From Klebsiella pneumoniae (GTDB lineage Bacteria > Pseudomonadota > Gammaproteobacteria > Steroidobacterales > Steroidobacteraceae), in NCBI GenBank assembly GCA_945873095.1, contig CAMCBU010000004.1, forward strand, positions 62,001 through 126,000: a DNA stretch of 64,000 nt, in the 5' to 3' direction. Position 1 is the stretch's first letter; each line of letters starts with the position of its first letter. Below are positions 17,336 through 26,310 of the stretch, one piece after another. The notes beneath the pieces were generated by a model, which saw nothing but the letters and a program-made list of their open reading frames with translations, was not told where the DNA came from and searched no databases. The position numbers and the translations under genes are program-made.

Positions 17336-17927
17336 GATGAATTGCGTTCGAGGTCAGGTTACGGAGCAGTAAGATACATCCCTTGAGGATGTAGAGCAGC
17401 AATAGGGCACCAAAAAGATCTCCAAGGAACATCGCGATCAAAAGTTCAGCCCAATCCTGCGCTTCGCTGCCGAGCGCATAACGCGCCGTGATGTGCGATG
17501 TCGCATTCAGCGCGGCGGACACGACAGCGAGCGACAGCAGCGAGCGTGCGTTCAAGGCACGCGTACCGTCAAAGATCCACGGTTGCAGGCTGCGGCCCGG
17601 CCACTGACGAAAAGTCAGCATCACCGCCAACCATGCCGCCAGCCCGGGAATCACCGCGAGCACCAGATCCAGCCAAGGGTCGATATGTGCGCCGTACCCC
17701 GGATACCGGCTGTGAGCCGCCGCGCCGATCGTGAAACCAAGCGCCCCGGCCGGCCCAAACAACAGCACCAGGATCATCCGCAAACCATGCGGTAAATAAA
17801 TCCAATTGATGCCGGGCACATGCTCTGTCCAAGCGAACAGCCAGTCGTAGAGCGGCAAAAATCCGAGCCACAGCGCGGCTCCGATCACGGTGAAAAGCGC
17901 GAATCGACGGTACTGACCTGTTGCCAT
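17304..17927 (-). CDS. MASE1-like integral membrane protein without output domain
   Basis: This protein of 207 aa starts at ATG 17,925-17,927; the ORF-track GTG at 17,930 lies 1 codon earlier. About six TM helices are visible: FALFTVIGAALWLGFLPLYDW, INWIYLPHGLRMILVLLFGPAGALG, LDLVLAVIPGLAAWLAVM, LLSLAVVSAALNATSH and LIAMFLGDLFGALLLLYIL. The PHGLRM...LFG motif and DLFGALLLLY ending resemble MASE1-type sensory membrane domains, but no kinase or GGDEF domain follows. Its ATG overlaps the last base of the malic-enzyme TGA, suggesting coupled translation. Function unknown. Confidence 0.65.
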   Translation of the reverse strand: MATGQYRRFALFTVIGAALWLGFLPLYDWLFAWTEHVPGINWIYLPHGLRMILVLLFGPAGALGFTIGAAAHSRYPGYGAHIDPWLDLVLAVIPGLAAWLAVMLTFRQWPGRSLQPWIFDGTRALNARSLLSLAVVSAALNATSHITARYALGSEAQDWAELLIAMFLGDLFGALLLLYILKGCILLLRNLTSNAIHHERNTKSESP

Positions 17928-19177
17928 CACTTCACATAATGAGAGGGATAGGCTTTACCCGCAACACCACTGGCGATCGCCGCTTTGGCCACCGCGCTCG
18001 CCACCACCTCGCGCAGACGAGGATCCATCGGCTTCGGCAGAATGTATTCAGGCCCGAAAGCGAGCGCCGTGACATCCGGATAGGCCTTGATCACCTCCTC
18101 CGGAACCGTTTCTTTGGTGAGATTGGCAATCGCGTGTGCCGCAGCGATCTTCATCTCCTCGGTGATGGCATGCGCGCGCACATCCAGCGCGCCACGGAAG
18201 ATGAACGGAAAGCACAGCACGTTGTTCACCTGGTTCGGAAAATCCGAACGCCCCGTCGCGACGATCACATCGTCGCGGATCGCCCGCGCCGCCGAAGGCC
18301 GAACCTCGGGCTCAGGATTAGCGAGCGCGAAAATCACCGGTCGCGGCGCCATGGATCGAAGCAGCTCGGCATCGAGCAAACCGGCGGCCGAGACTCCGAT
18401 GAAGACATCGGCACCCTGCAACGCCTCTGCCAGCGTGCGATGCGCACTGTCATTGGCAAACTCGGCTTTGTAGTCGGGCAGATTTTTCCGTCCGGAATGA
18501 ATGACGCCCTGCCGATCGACAGCCGTCATGTTGGCGACCGGCACGCCCATCGATCGCAACAAGCGCAGAGTCGCCGTGCCCGCAGCACCGCTGCCAAGAC
18601 ACACGATCTTCACCTCGTCGAGGCGCTTGCCCTGCAACTCGAGGGCGTTGAGCAAACCCGCGACCACGCAAATGGCCGTACCGTGTTGATCGTCGTGGAA
18701 CACGGGCACCTTACAACGCGCTTTCAGTGCCTCTTCGATGGCGAAGCACTGGGGAGCGCCCACATCCTCGATGTTGATACCGCCGAAGCTGTCCGCGATC
18801 CGCGCGACCGTATCGACGAAGCTTTCGGCCGTCTCGGCGTTGATCTCGATGTCCACGCAATCGAGGTCTGCGAAGCGTTTGAAGAGCAACGCCTTGCCCT
18901 CCATCACGGGCTTGCTTGCCAGCGCACCGAGATTGCCGAGCCCCAAAATCGCCGAGCCATCGGTCACGATGCCGATGAGATTGCCTTTATTGGTGTATTC
19001 GTAAGCCGCCTCCGGATCGGCAGCGATGGCCAATACCGGCTCGGCGACGCCCGGGCTGTAGGCCAGCGCCAGATCGCGGCTCGATTCCGCCGGCTTGAAT
19101 ACGTGCGTTCCGATCTTTCCCGGCCGCGGCATCGCGTGGTACGCGAGCGCTGCCTCGCGCAAGGCCTCGTCAGACAT
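17927..19177 (-). CDS. Malic enzyme (NAD(P)-dependent, short form)
   Basis: This 416 aa protein contains the malic domain (SRDLALAYSPGVAEPVLAI, GNLIGIVTDGSAILGLGNLG, metal-binding IEDVGAPQCF and FHDDQHGTA) and the NAD(P)-binding domain (VCLGSGAAGTATLRLL, FALANPEPEVRP, SDFPNQVNNVLCFP). It oxidatively decarboxylates malate to pyruvate. The proteobacterial MaeB of about 750 aa carries a C-terminal phosphotransacetylase-like domain that is absent here, so this is the short form. It is divergent from sthA, and together they would make and rebalance NADPH. Cofactor preference cannot be assigned by eye. Confidence 0.92.
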   Translation of the reverse strand: MSDEALREAALAYHAMPRPGKIGTHVFKPAESSRDLALAYSPGVAEPVLAIAADPEAAYEYTNKGNLIGIVTDGSAILGLGNLGALASKPVMEGKALLFKRFADLDCVDIEINAETAESFVDTVARIADSFGGINIEDVGAPQCFAIEEALKARCKVPVFHDDQHGTAICVVAGLLNALELQGKRLDEVKIVCLGSGAAGTATLRLLRSMGVPVANMTAVDRQGVIHSGRKNLPDYKAEFANDSAHRTLAEALQGADVFIGVSAAGLLDAELLRSMAPRPVIFALANPEPEVRPSAARAIRDDVIVATGRSDFPNQVNNVLCFPFIFRGALDVRAHAITEEMKIAAAHAIANLTKETVPEEVIKAYPDVTALAFGPEYILPKPMDPRLREVVASAVAKAAIASGVAGKAYPSHYVK

Positions 19178-19219
19178 GTCATCTCCCCCTGATATGGCCG
19201 GTCACTATAGAGGCTCGGC

Positions 19220-19255
19220 ATCTCGGCCGGCAGGGGTTTGAATCCCCGCCGAGAT
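19220..19255. promoter_or_regulatory. Long hairpin/dyad between malic enzyme and sthA
   Basis: ATCTCGGC (19,220-19,227) and GCCGAGAT (19,248-19,255) are perfect complements. Inside them GGGG (19,233-19,236) pairs with CCCC (19,244-19,247) around a TTTGAAT loop. Both neighbouring genes point away from it and no T-run follows, so it is not a terminator for either. It may be an operator or a structured 5' leader element of sthA. Confidence 0.5.
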
Positions 19256-19304
19256 CAAACTAGGATCAGAAGCACAACATCAACAAGATCCAAAGGGGAT
19301 CGAT

Positions 19305-20720
19305 ATGGGGGAGCGCGGGTTCGACTACGACCTGGTAGTCATCGGATCAGGTCCGTCTGGTCAACGGGCGGCCATCCAAGCGGCCAAACTAGGCAAGTCT
19401 GTTGCAATCATCGAACGGGCTCGCACCGTCGGTGGGATCTGCGTCAACTACGGCACGATCCCTTCGAAGACCTTTCGAGAGGCGGTGCTGCACCTCTCGG
19501 GTTATCGTGAACGGGGCATCTACGGCTCGTCTTATCGCGTGAAGCAAGAGATCACCATCGATGATCTGCTCTATCGCGTTCAGCAAGTCGTACGCTCGGA
19601 GATCGACGTCATCCGTAACCAGATGACACGCAACCGCGTCGAACTCATCGAAGCGACCGCGACGTTTCTCGATCCGCATCTCATCGAACTGACCACCGAA
19701 GGGCGGCACGGCAAACGACAGATCACCGCTCGCAAGGTCGTGATCGCTTGCGGCACCGAAGCTGCGCGCGACACCCATATTCCGTTCGACGGTCAAAAAG
19801 TCTTCACGAGCGACGATGTGCTCGGGCTCGAGCGTCTGCCGAGATCCATCATCGTCGTTGGCGCCGGCGTCATCGGCATCGAATACGCGACCATGTTTGC
19901 GGCGCTCGGTGTCCGAGTCACGGTCGTGGACAAACGGCCGACACTGCTGCCTTTTCTGGATCACGAAATTTCGGCGGCGCTCACCTATGTCGTGCAACAG
20001 AGCAACGTCACCATGCGGCTCGGCGAAGAAGTCGCCGAAATCGTCATTCTCAAGGGCGTTTCGAAACCAGTTGAAGTGCGCTTGAAAAGCGGCAAGGTGT
20101 TGCACGCGGAAGCCGCGCTCTACTCGATTGGTCGCGTCGGCGCGACCGAACGCCTGCAACTCGGCAACGCCGGCGTGCAAGCGGATGATCGCAACCGTAT
20201 CCCCGTCAACGAGCACTTCCAAAGCAACGTCGAGCATGTCTATGCCGTCGGCGATGTCATCGGCTTCCCGTCGTTAGCATCGACCTCGTACGAACAAGGT
20301 CGAGCGGCGGCGCGCCATGCTTTCGGTCTGCGCAATGATCACGAAGGTGGTATCGGTCTCTTTCCGTATGGCATCTACACGGTCCCAGAGATTTCGACCA
20401 TCGGCAAAAGCGAAGACGAGCTGACCGCCGCCGGCATCGCCTATGAGATCGGCAAAGCCAACTACCGCGAAATCTCTCGCGGTCAGATCATCGGCGACCG
20501 AACGGGCTTGCTGAAGATCATCTTCAGCCCCGAGTCTCGGCAGTTGCTCGGCGTACACATCATGGGCGAAGGTGCGAGCGAGTTGATTCACATCGGACAA
20601 GTTTTGATGGCTCACAACGGCAAGATCGATTACTTCGCCGATGCCGTCTTCAACTTCCCGACTCTCGCCGAGTGCTACAAAACCGCTGCGCTCGACGGAC
20701 TTAACCGCCTCAGCATCTAG
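19305..20720 (+). CDS. sthA: Soluble pyridine nucleotide transhydrogenase
   Basis: This 471 aa flavoprotein is of the disulfide-reductase family. FAD binding is seen in YDLVVIGSGPSGQRAAIQAAKLG and the central NAD(P) site in IIVVGAGVIGIEYATMFAALG. The redox CxxxxC of lipoamide dehydrogenases is replaced by CVNYGTIPSKT, the SthA pattern that lacks the second cysteine. The C-terminal dimer domain contains YKTAALDGLNRL. It transfers hydride between NADPH and NAD+ in the cytoplasm. Start ATG 19,305 has the Shine-Dalgarno AAAGGGGA. It is divergent from malic enzyme. Confidence 0.95.
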   Translation: MGERGFDYDLVVIGSGPSGQRAAIQAAKLGKSVAIIERARTVGGICVNYGTIPSKTFREAVLHLSGYRERGIYGSSYRVKQEITIDDLLYRVQQVVRSEIDVIRNQMTRNRVELIEATATFLDPHLIELTTEGRHGKRQITARKVVIACGTEAARDTHIPFDGQKVFTSDDVLGLERLPRSIIVVGAGVIGIEYATMFAALGVRVTVVDKRPTLLPFLDHEISAALTYVVQQSNVTMRLGEEVAEIVILKGVSKPVEVRLKSGKVLHAEAALYSIGRVGATERLQLGNAGVQADDRNRIPVNEHFQSNVEHVYAVGDVIGFPSLASTSYEQGRAAARHAFGLRNDHEGGIGLFPYGIYTVPEISTIGKSEDELTAAGIAYEIGKANYREISRGQIIGDRTGLLKIIFSPESRQLLGVHIMGEGASELIHIGQVLMAHNGKIDYFADAVFNFPTLAECYKTAALDGLNRLSI

Positions 20721-20772
20721 ACTCGGCCTCGAGAAGTAGCCCAAGGCCCCCTAAAGGCGGCAGAATCATCGG

Positions 20773-23328
20773 GTGAGTGATCGCCTGACGATACTGGGAC
20801 TGAGTGAGACCGAGGCGCGGCAACGCTGGGTCGCAGATGGGCCTAACGTCATCGCCGGACGGACGCGCCCGCCGACCTTGACCGTTGCGCTCGATGCGCT
20901 GCGCGAACCCATGTTCATCATGTTGGTCGCAGGCGGTGGTCTCTACCTCGCAATGGGTAAGCTCAGTGATGGGCTGCTGTTGTTGAGTTTCGTGCTCGTC
21001 GTCATCGGCAGTACGATCTTGCAGCGTCGCCGGACTGAGAAAGCGCTTGATGCGCTACGTCAAATGTCGAGCCCGCGATGCCTCGTCATTCGTGGTGGCA
21101 AAGAAATCCGTCTCTCGGCCACCGAGCTGGTATGCGGCGACATCATCGTTCTCGGCGAAGGCGATCGCGTGCCCGCAGATGCGCTACTGCGTCAATCTAG
21201 TCACTTGGCCATCGACGAGTCATTGCTGACCGGAGAATCCGTCCCCGTTAGCAAAGCCCCATCTACCGGCACGGTCGAACTCGGCGAGCCGAGCGGGGAC
21301 CATCCGAGCAGTCTTTATGGGGGGACACTGGTGACATCGGGTGCGGGCCTTGCCGAAATCGTCGCGACGGGTGCGCGCACCCGCGTGGCGAGAATCGGGG
21401 CGGCATTGACCCACATCGACAGCGACCGGACACCGCTGCAAAAAGAGACCGATCGTCTCGTGCGATGGTTGGCGACCGCCGGCATTGTGGCATGCATCGG
21501 GGCTGCCGTCGTTTTTGCATTGACGCGGGGGGGAGATCTCGCGGCATGGCGAGAGGGCGGGCTCGCCGGCATCGCGATGGCGATGTCGTTGATACCCGAA
21601 GAATTCCCGGTCGTACTCTCGGTATTTTTGGCTGTCGGCGCGTGGCATATGTCAAAGCGCAATGTGCTCACCCGCCATATTCCAGCGATCGAAGGCTTGA
21701 GCGCCATGAATGTCCTGTGTGTCGACAAGACCGGCACACTCACTCGCAATCAACTTCAGTTGGCGCACTTGGCCGATATGACCCATGAGGTCGAGTTGGC
21801 CGCCGTGGATCATCTCGATTCGCGATTCGCCACGCTGCTGACGACCGCGTTCGCCGCCACGAAGCCTCAATCGCAAGATCCGCTCGATAAAGCCATCCGT
21901 CATGCAGCGGAGCGACTGATGGGTGTCACGAGCTGCGAACAACACACCCTGCTTCACGAGTACCCGTTGACGGCTGCGCGCCCCGCAATGGGCTACGTCC
22001 GATACGACAGCGACAACTGCGTTCGACTCGCGAGCAAGGGGGCTCCGGAGGTCATAGCGCGTCTGTGCAACTTCACGGACCCACAACAAGTTGCACTGCA
22101 CGCCGTCGTCAGCCGGCTGGCCGAGCAAGGATTGCGCGTCATCGGTGTCGCGCAAGCAGCCAGCAGTGCCGCTAGGCAGTATGTCGACCTACAGGCGGAT
22201 TTTGGCCAACTCGAGTTTCTCGGGCTGCTTGCTTTCGCCGACCCGCTACGTGCCGACGTGCCGCAAGCGGTGGCGGACTGCCGCGAGGCCGGGATACGCG
22301 TAGTCATGATCACGGGTGACTATCCCAAAACGGCGCTCGCTATCGCGCGCCAGGCCGGGATCGTCGCACCGGATCACCCATCCGTGCTGACCGGCGCCGA
22401 GATGGATGCACTCGATGAGACAACCCTCGCCGCGGCGGTTCAACAGCACTGCGTCTTTGCCCGAGTGCGGCCCGAGCAGAAGCTGCGCCTCGTGAGAGCC
22501 TTGCAGGCAAGGGGTCATGTCGTGGCGATGACCGGTGACGGCGTCAACGATGCACCGGCACTGAAAGCCGCTGATATCGGTATTGCGATGGGGCAGCGTG
22601 GCTCGGAGGTGGCTCGAGAAGCGTCCGATCTCGTTCTACTCGATGACGCGTTTCCGTCCATCGTCGCGGCAATCCGTCAGGGTCGAAAGATCTACGACAA
22701 CATCAAAAAAGCGAGCGTCTTCATCATCGCCGTACACGTACCCATCGCAGGACTCGCGCTATTACCTTTGCTCGACTCAGCCGCGCCATTGATCTTGCTC
22801 CCAATCCATATCGTCATCATCGAAATGATCATCGATCCCACCTGCGCCTTGGTCTTCGAGGCCGAGCAGCCAGATCGGGACCTGATGCAGCGGCCGGCTC
22901 GATCGCTGGATCAATCACTCTTCTCCTCGCGTGAGTTAACACTGGCGCTGCTACAAGGACTGAGCGTCTTACTTGCCTGCACGGTGGTCTATGAAATCTC
23001 GACTACGACAGAGGGGTATGAGGTCGCCAGAACGTCGGTGTTTTGCACCTTGATCGCGTCGTTGATCGCACTGATTTATTTCAATCGATCGTGGTCTGCT
23101 TCGTTGCGAGAGGTGCTCTCGCGACGCAATCCCGCGCTGTATGCTGTCACCGCCTTTGCCGTCATCTGTCTGTTGCTGGCATTGTCGGTTCCGATGATTC
23201 GCGATCGCTTTTCGTTTGTCGTGATCGGCCTAGATCAAGTTCTTTGGAGTTCACTCCTCGGAGTGGCCAGCTTGCTGTGGTTCGAAGCCACCAAGCGCCG
23301 GCTTTTAACTCGGTCGCGCAGGGGCTAA
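20773..23328 (+). CDS. P-type cation-translocating ATPase
   Basis: This 851 aa protein starts at GTG 20,773. It shows the full P-type cycle machinery: actuator LLTGESVPVSK, phosphorylation site CVDKTGTLT (D about 318), nucleotide domain ASKGAPEVI, hinge MTGDGVNDAPALKAADIGIAMG. TM4 carries MSLIPEEFPVVLSVFLAVGAW and TM6 IHIVIIEMIIDPTCALVFEAE. This is the P2-type (Ca2+/Mg2+-ATPase-like) layout, not a heavy-metal P1B pump, as no CPC motif or N-terminal metal domain is present. The ion (Ca2+, Mn2+ or Mg2+) is unknown. It lies 52 bp after sthA on the same strand. Confidence 0.93.
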   Translation: MSDRLTILGLSETEARQRWVADGPNVIAGRTRPPTLTVALDALREPMFIMLVAGGGLYLAMGKLSDGLLLLSFVLVVIGSTILQRRRTEKALDALRQMSSPRCLVIRGGKEIRLSATELVCGDIIVLGEGDRVPADALLRQSSHLAIDESLLTGESVPVSKAPSTGTVELGEPSGDHPSSLYGGTLVTSGAGLAEIVATGARTRVARIGAALTHIDSDRTPLQKETDRLVRWLATAGIVACIGAAVVFALTRGGDLAAWREGGLAGIAMAMSLIPEEFPVVLSVFLAVGAWHMSKRNVLTRHIPAIEGLSAMNVLCVDKTGTLTRNQLQLAHLADMTHEVELAAVDHLDSRFATLLTTAFAATKPQSQDPLDKAIRHAAERLMGVTSCEQHTLLHEYPLTAARPAMGYVRYDSDNCVRLASKGAPEVIARLCNFTDPQQVALHAVVSRLAEQGLRVIGVAQAASSAARQYVDLQADFGQLEFLGLLAFADPLRADVPQAVADCREAGIRVVMITGDYPKTALAIARQAGIVAPDHPSVLTGAEMDALDETTLAAAVQQHCVFARVRPEQKLRLVRALQARGHVVAMTGDGVNDAPALKAADIGIAMGQRGSEVAREASDLVLLDDAFPSIVAAIRQGRKIYDNIKKASVFIIAVHVPIAGLALLPLLDSAAPLILLPIHIVIIEMIIDPTCALVFEAEQPDRDLMQRPARSLDQSLFSSRELTLALLQGLSVLLACTVVYEISTTTEGYEVARTSVFCTLIASLIALIYFNRSWSASLREVLSRRNPALYAVTAFAVICLLLALSVPMIRDRFSFVVIGLDQVLWSSLLGVASLLWFEATKRRLLTRSRRG

Positions 23329-23341
23329 AATCGTGCACAGC

Positions 23342-23917
23342 ATGACCGATAACGCCCAACCACCCGAACAGCCGACGCAACCCGATTTCTTCAGTTCGGA
23401 TGCCAAGGTGGCCGAGTGTCGTCGGCAAAGCGACCAGCTCAACTATTTCGCCCACTCGTATTGCAAAATCTATGGCGAGTGGCTGGATGCGATCGCGCGC
23501 CTGCACGAAGCGCGGCAGCGTCAACCGCTGCTGCTCGTGCTGATCGCCGCCATCGTCGTTGCCCTGATGGCGTCGGTGTATGTCGTAACTTCGAACCCGG
23601 TGCTCACGTCCATGATCGTCATCCTCGGAGCAGCGCTCGTTTACGGCGTGCTCGAACGCGTGCGTCGCGAGGAAGAACGATTCGACGAGATCAAACGGTC
23701 CAAAGATCGGTTCAGCACCACCTTGTACTTAGCGGGCGTCGATCTGCACCTCGCGGTGCTCGAAGAGGCGATCGCCAAAAATACGGCGGGCGAATGGGTC
23801 TTCAACTCGAAGTTCAACGACTGGCGAGCCCATCGCTTGAACAGTATTTTTTATCGCGTTTACGGAACGGCCGTGCCGAAAACGGTGATTGACAAGATCT
23901 GCAGCTACGGCGCCTGA
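23342..23917 (+). CDS. Membrane protein of unknown function
   Basis: The start is placed at ATG 23,342 (191 aa), 13 bp after the ATPase stop. After a soluble, Pro-rich N-terminus and a helical stretch (SDQLNYFAHSYCKIYGEWL) there are two adjacent TM helices, LLLVLIAAIVVALMASVYVV and TSMIVILGAALVYGVLERV. A cytoplasmic helical tail follows with RREEERFDEIKRSKDRF and FNSKFNDWRAHRL. No known family is recognised. Its 3' end overlaps the convergent serine hydrolase gene by 13 bp. Probably in the same transcript as the ATPase. Confidence 0.7.
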   Translation: MTDNAQPPEQPTQPDFFSSDAKVAECRRQSDQLNYFAHSYCKIYGEWLDAIARLHEARQRQPLLLVLIAAIVVALMASVYVVTSNPVLTSMIVILGAALVYGVLERVRREEERFDEIKRSKDRFSTTLYLAGVDLHLAVLEEAIAKNTAGEWVFNSKFNDWRAHRLNSIFYRVYGTAVPKTVIDKICSYGA

Positions 23918-25101
23918 ACCACCGGCTTCACAAGCGCACGCACCTGCGCGTAAAACGCCTCACGCGCTTTCGGCTCTGGGCCGAGCGTGGCGCGGGACCA
24001 ATTCGAGTTGCTTGCGATGACCAAACGGCGTGAAGGGTCGATGAAGATTCCCTGCCCAAAAATGCCTTGCGCAGCGACCGCGCCGTCGTCGTAGGTCCAC
24101 CACTGAAAGCCGTAACCGCGCCCCGGCTCACCGATTTCTTTTTGCTTACGAGTCGCCTGAGCGAACCAATCGGCGGGAACCACTTGAACGCCATTAGCTT
24201 GGCCATTGGCCAAGACGAAAAGGCCGAAGCGAGCAAAATCCCGCGTTGCAGCCTGCAAACAACAACCCGCAATTTCATGCCCCGTCTTACCCTGCAGCCA
24301 AGTCGCTTGGGCTTCCATGCCGGCGGGATGCCAAATTTTCTCCTGCAAGTACTGCGCGAGCGGCTTGCCCGTCGCCGATGAAACCAATACTCCGATCAGG
24401 TTCGTCTCACCCGTGTTGTAGCGCCACACTTCGCCCGGCGGATGGGCGCGCGGCAGCTTGCGCATGTAGCTGACGGTTGCGTCGACACCGGAGTCGGGTT
24501 TTGCGTTGTTGAACTTGGCGACGTCAGCTTGCGGGTCTTCGTAGTCTTCGTTCCAACGCACTCCCGAACTCATCGTCAACAATTGACGGATGGTGACATC
24601 GTCGTAGGCGGACCCACGCAGATCCGGGATGTACTCGCTGACTTTGTCTTCGAGACTGCGTATCGACCCATCCTGCAAAGCCGCGCCAACCAATGTCGAT
24701 GTGAACGACTTGGCGACGGAAAAGCTGGTCCAACGCCCTTTCGAGTCGAACCCTTGTCCGTAGCGCTCCAAACGAACCTTGCCATCTTGGATGATGACGA
24801 GCCCTGCGGTTCCCTGCGCCTGAAGATATTGATCGAGGCCCGGGATCACGAGCGGCTCACCGACCGGCAGAGGCATTGGAGTGGGCGATGGCGTCACCAC
24901 GGCCGCTTTAGCCAGCAACGGCAGACGATCCATCGCACGAAATGCGGCATGACGCTGCTCTTGCTCCCAACTCAACACGTCCGCGTTGGTTGGCAACGCC
25001 TTCAACAACCCTCGCGTCTCCTGATCGAGACTTGCGTACCAAGCGCCGCCTGCGAGCGCTGAAACGGAGAGCAATGCCAACACCACGGTTCGAGTACGCA
25101 T
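23905..25101 (-). CDS. Serine hydrolase of the beta-lactamase/class C family
   Basis: This 398 aa protein has an N-terminal signal anchor (VVLALLSVSALAGGAWYA) and the penicillin-binding-type hydrolase domain. The catalytic S-x-x-K is in WTSFSVAKSFTSTLVGAAL (S about 128), the YxN motif is WRYNTGETNLIG, and ILRDLRGSAYDDVTIRQLLTMSSGVRW is typical of EstB/6-aminohexanoate-dimer-hydrolase-like enzymes. The third motif lies near AAQGIFGQGIFIDPSRRLV. The substrate is unknown; esterase or amide hydrolase activity is more likely than beta-lactamase. It is the last gene of the kyn-linked minus-strand operon, 12 bp after the C-N hydrolase. Confidence 0.85.
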   Translation of the reverse strand: MRTRTVVLALLSVSALAGGAWYASLDQETRGLLKALPTNADVLSWEQEQRHAAFRAMDRLPLLAKAAVVTPSPTPMPLPVGEPLVIPGLDQYLQAQGTAGLVIIQDGKVRLERYGQGFDSKGRWTSFSVAKSFTSTLVGAALQDGSIRSLEDKVSEYIPDLRGSAYDDVTIRQLLTMSSGVRWNEDYEDPQADVAKFNNAKPDSGVDATVSYMRKLPRAHPPGEVWRYNTGETNLIGVLVSSATGKPLAQYLQEKIWHPAGMEAQATWLQGKTGHEIAGCCLQAATRDFARFGLFVLANGQANGVQVVPADWFAQATRKQKEIGEPGRGYGFQWWTYDDGAVAAQGIFGQGIFIDPSRRLVIASNSNWSRATLGPEPKAREAFYAQVRALVKPVVQAP

Positions 25102-25113
25102 GATCGTCTTACC

Positions 25114-26310
25114 TTACCAGTTGACGTTCTTGGGATCGTTCAGCCACTGACCCGCTTCGCGCAGATCGGCGGGCAACGTGTTCGCGAACTTATTCGGCGG
25201 GTATTTCCGCACGTGTTGTGAATAAACCGGTGCGTACAAGTCCCAAGCGAAATCCGGCAGCTTGTGCCCGGCTCGGAAAGACTTGATCGGAATGTTGGCA
25301 GCGACCAACTGTTCGAACTCGTTTCGCGCCATGGCGATGGCGGTTCCGTTCGGATCATAAATGGCACTGCCACCGGCGCCGCCTGGTTCCTCGAAGAATT
25401 GGTTGCCTGGCGATACCGCATTGTTACAGACCGCCGTGTAGACGCGGTGATAAACCGAATTCATCTGCATATCCGCCGGCACGAAGCTGCCGGTGGCGGT
25501 GCGCAGAAAAAGTTCACCGCCTTTCAACGCCATGGCCCGAAACAGTTCGGGCTCACGCTGCATGGCACCCGTGCAAATATTACCTAGCGGCGTCCGTGTT
25601 ACCGGTATGACCGCATCAGCACCGTACATCTCGATATAGCGATCGAGACAGTTATAGATCGTGCTGGTCATCAGTTCGATCGGCGACTGACCGATGCGAA
25701 ACACGCCCATGATATTGCGGACCTTCCAGTGCTTGTCGACGATCTGACCATCCGGCCCGATGATGGTGGTGATCGACAGCACATGACCGGGCCAATCCTT
25801 CTCTCGGGCATAGGACCCAAAGACGATGTAGCAATTATATTTTTTGGCCGCCTTGCCGAGCGCCTCGGTCTCGGGCCCCGGTAAATCGATCGAAAGGCTC
25901 AGAATGTCTTTGCGGCTCCAGTCGTAACTGAAGCCGGTGATTGGGAATTCGTGAAACAGCAGAATATCCGAGGGCGGATTCCACTCCTGCGCGTTGGTGA
26001 TCAACTTCAGCATGTGCTCGAGATTTTCATGGCGGCCCTTTTCAGGGTTGGCGGGGTCGATCGGGCGAACTCGCGTCTGCATCACACCGAGTCGGATGTT
26101 GTCTTTGGCCAGCGGAACCGTCGCATAACGACCGTCTTGTCGCACCGACAGTTGATCGCTGCCTTTACCGATTGCAGCTTGCGCCGACGGGGCTCCCCCC
26201 AAGGCAAGACCCACCGCGCCCGCCGCGCCCCCTTGCAGAAACCCGCGGCGACTCAACTCCTCGGTGAGGGTTGTGCTGCCATCCGGTTTACCGATACGCC
26301 CCTTCTTCAT
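25114..26310 (-). CDS. Tat-exported carbon-nitrogen hydrolase (nitrilase superfamily)
   Basis: The start was moved to ATG 26,308-26,310 (398 aa), which overlaps the kynU stop (ATGA). The N-terminus has a twin-arginine signal, ELSRRGFLQGGAAGAVGLALGG. The nitrilase fold shows the catalytic triad: Glu in LLFHEFPITGF, Lys in IVDKHWKVRNIMG and Cys in GNICTGAMQREPELF. The family cleaves amides, formamides or nitriles, and an aliphatic amidase/formamidase-like role is likely. Its tight link to kynB/kynU suggests it hydrolyses a compound connected to kynurenine metabolism, perhaps outside the cytoplasm. That is inference from context. Confidence 0.88.
   Translation of the reverse strand: MKKGRIGKPDGSTTLTEELSRRGFLQGGAAGAVGLALGGAPSAQAAIGKGSDQLSVRQDGRYATVPLAKDNIRLGVMQTRVRPIDPANPEKGRHENLEHMLKLITNAQEWNPPSDILLFHEFPITGFSYDWSRKDILSLSIDLPGPETEALGKAAKKYNCYIVFGSYAREKDWPGHVLSITTIIGPDGQIVDKHWKVRNIMGVFRIGQSPIELMTSTIYNCLDRYIEMYGADAVIPVTRTPLGNICTGAMQREPELFRAMALKGGELFLRTATGSFVPADMQMNSVYHRVYTAVCNNAVSPGNQFFEEPGGAGGSAIYDPNGTAIAMARNEFEQLVAANIPIKSFRAGHKLPDFAWDLYAPVYSQHVRKYPPNKFANTLPADLREAGQWLNDPKNVNW

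Noticed and set aside
17921-19192. 423 aa plus-strand ORF antisense to malic enzyme
   Set aside because: Rich in R and H with no domain pattern. It exists only because the real gene's codon use avoids stops in this frame.
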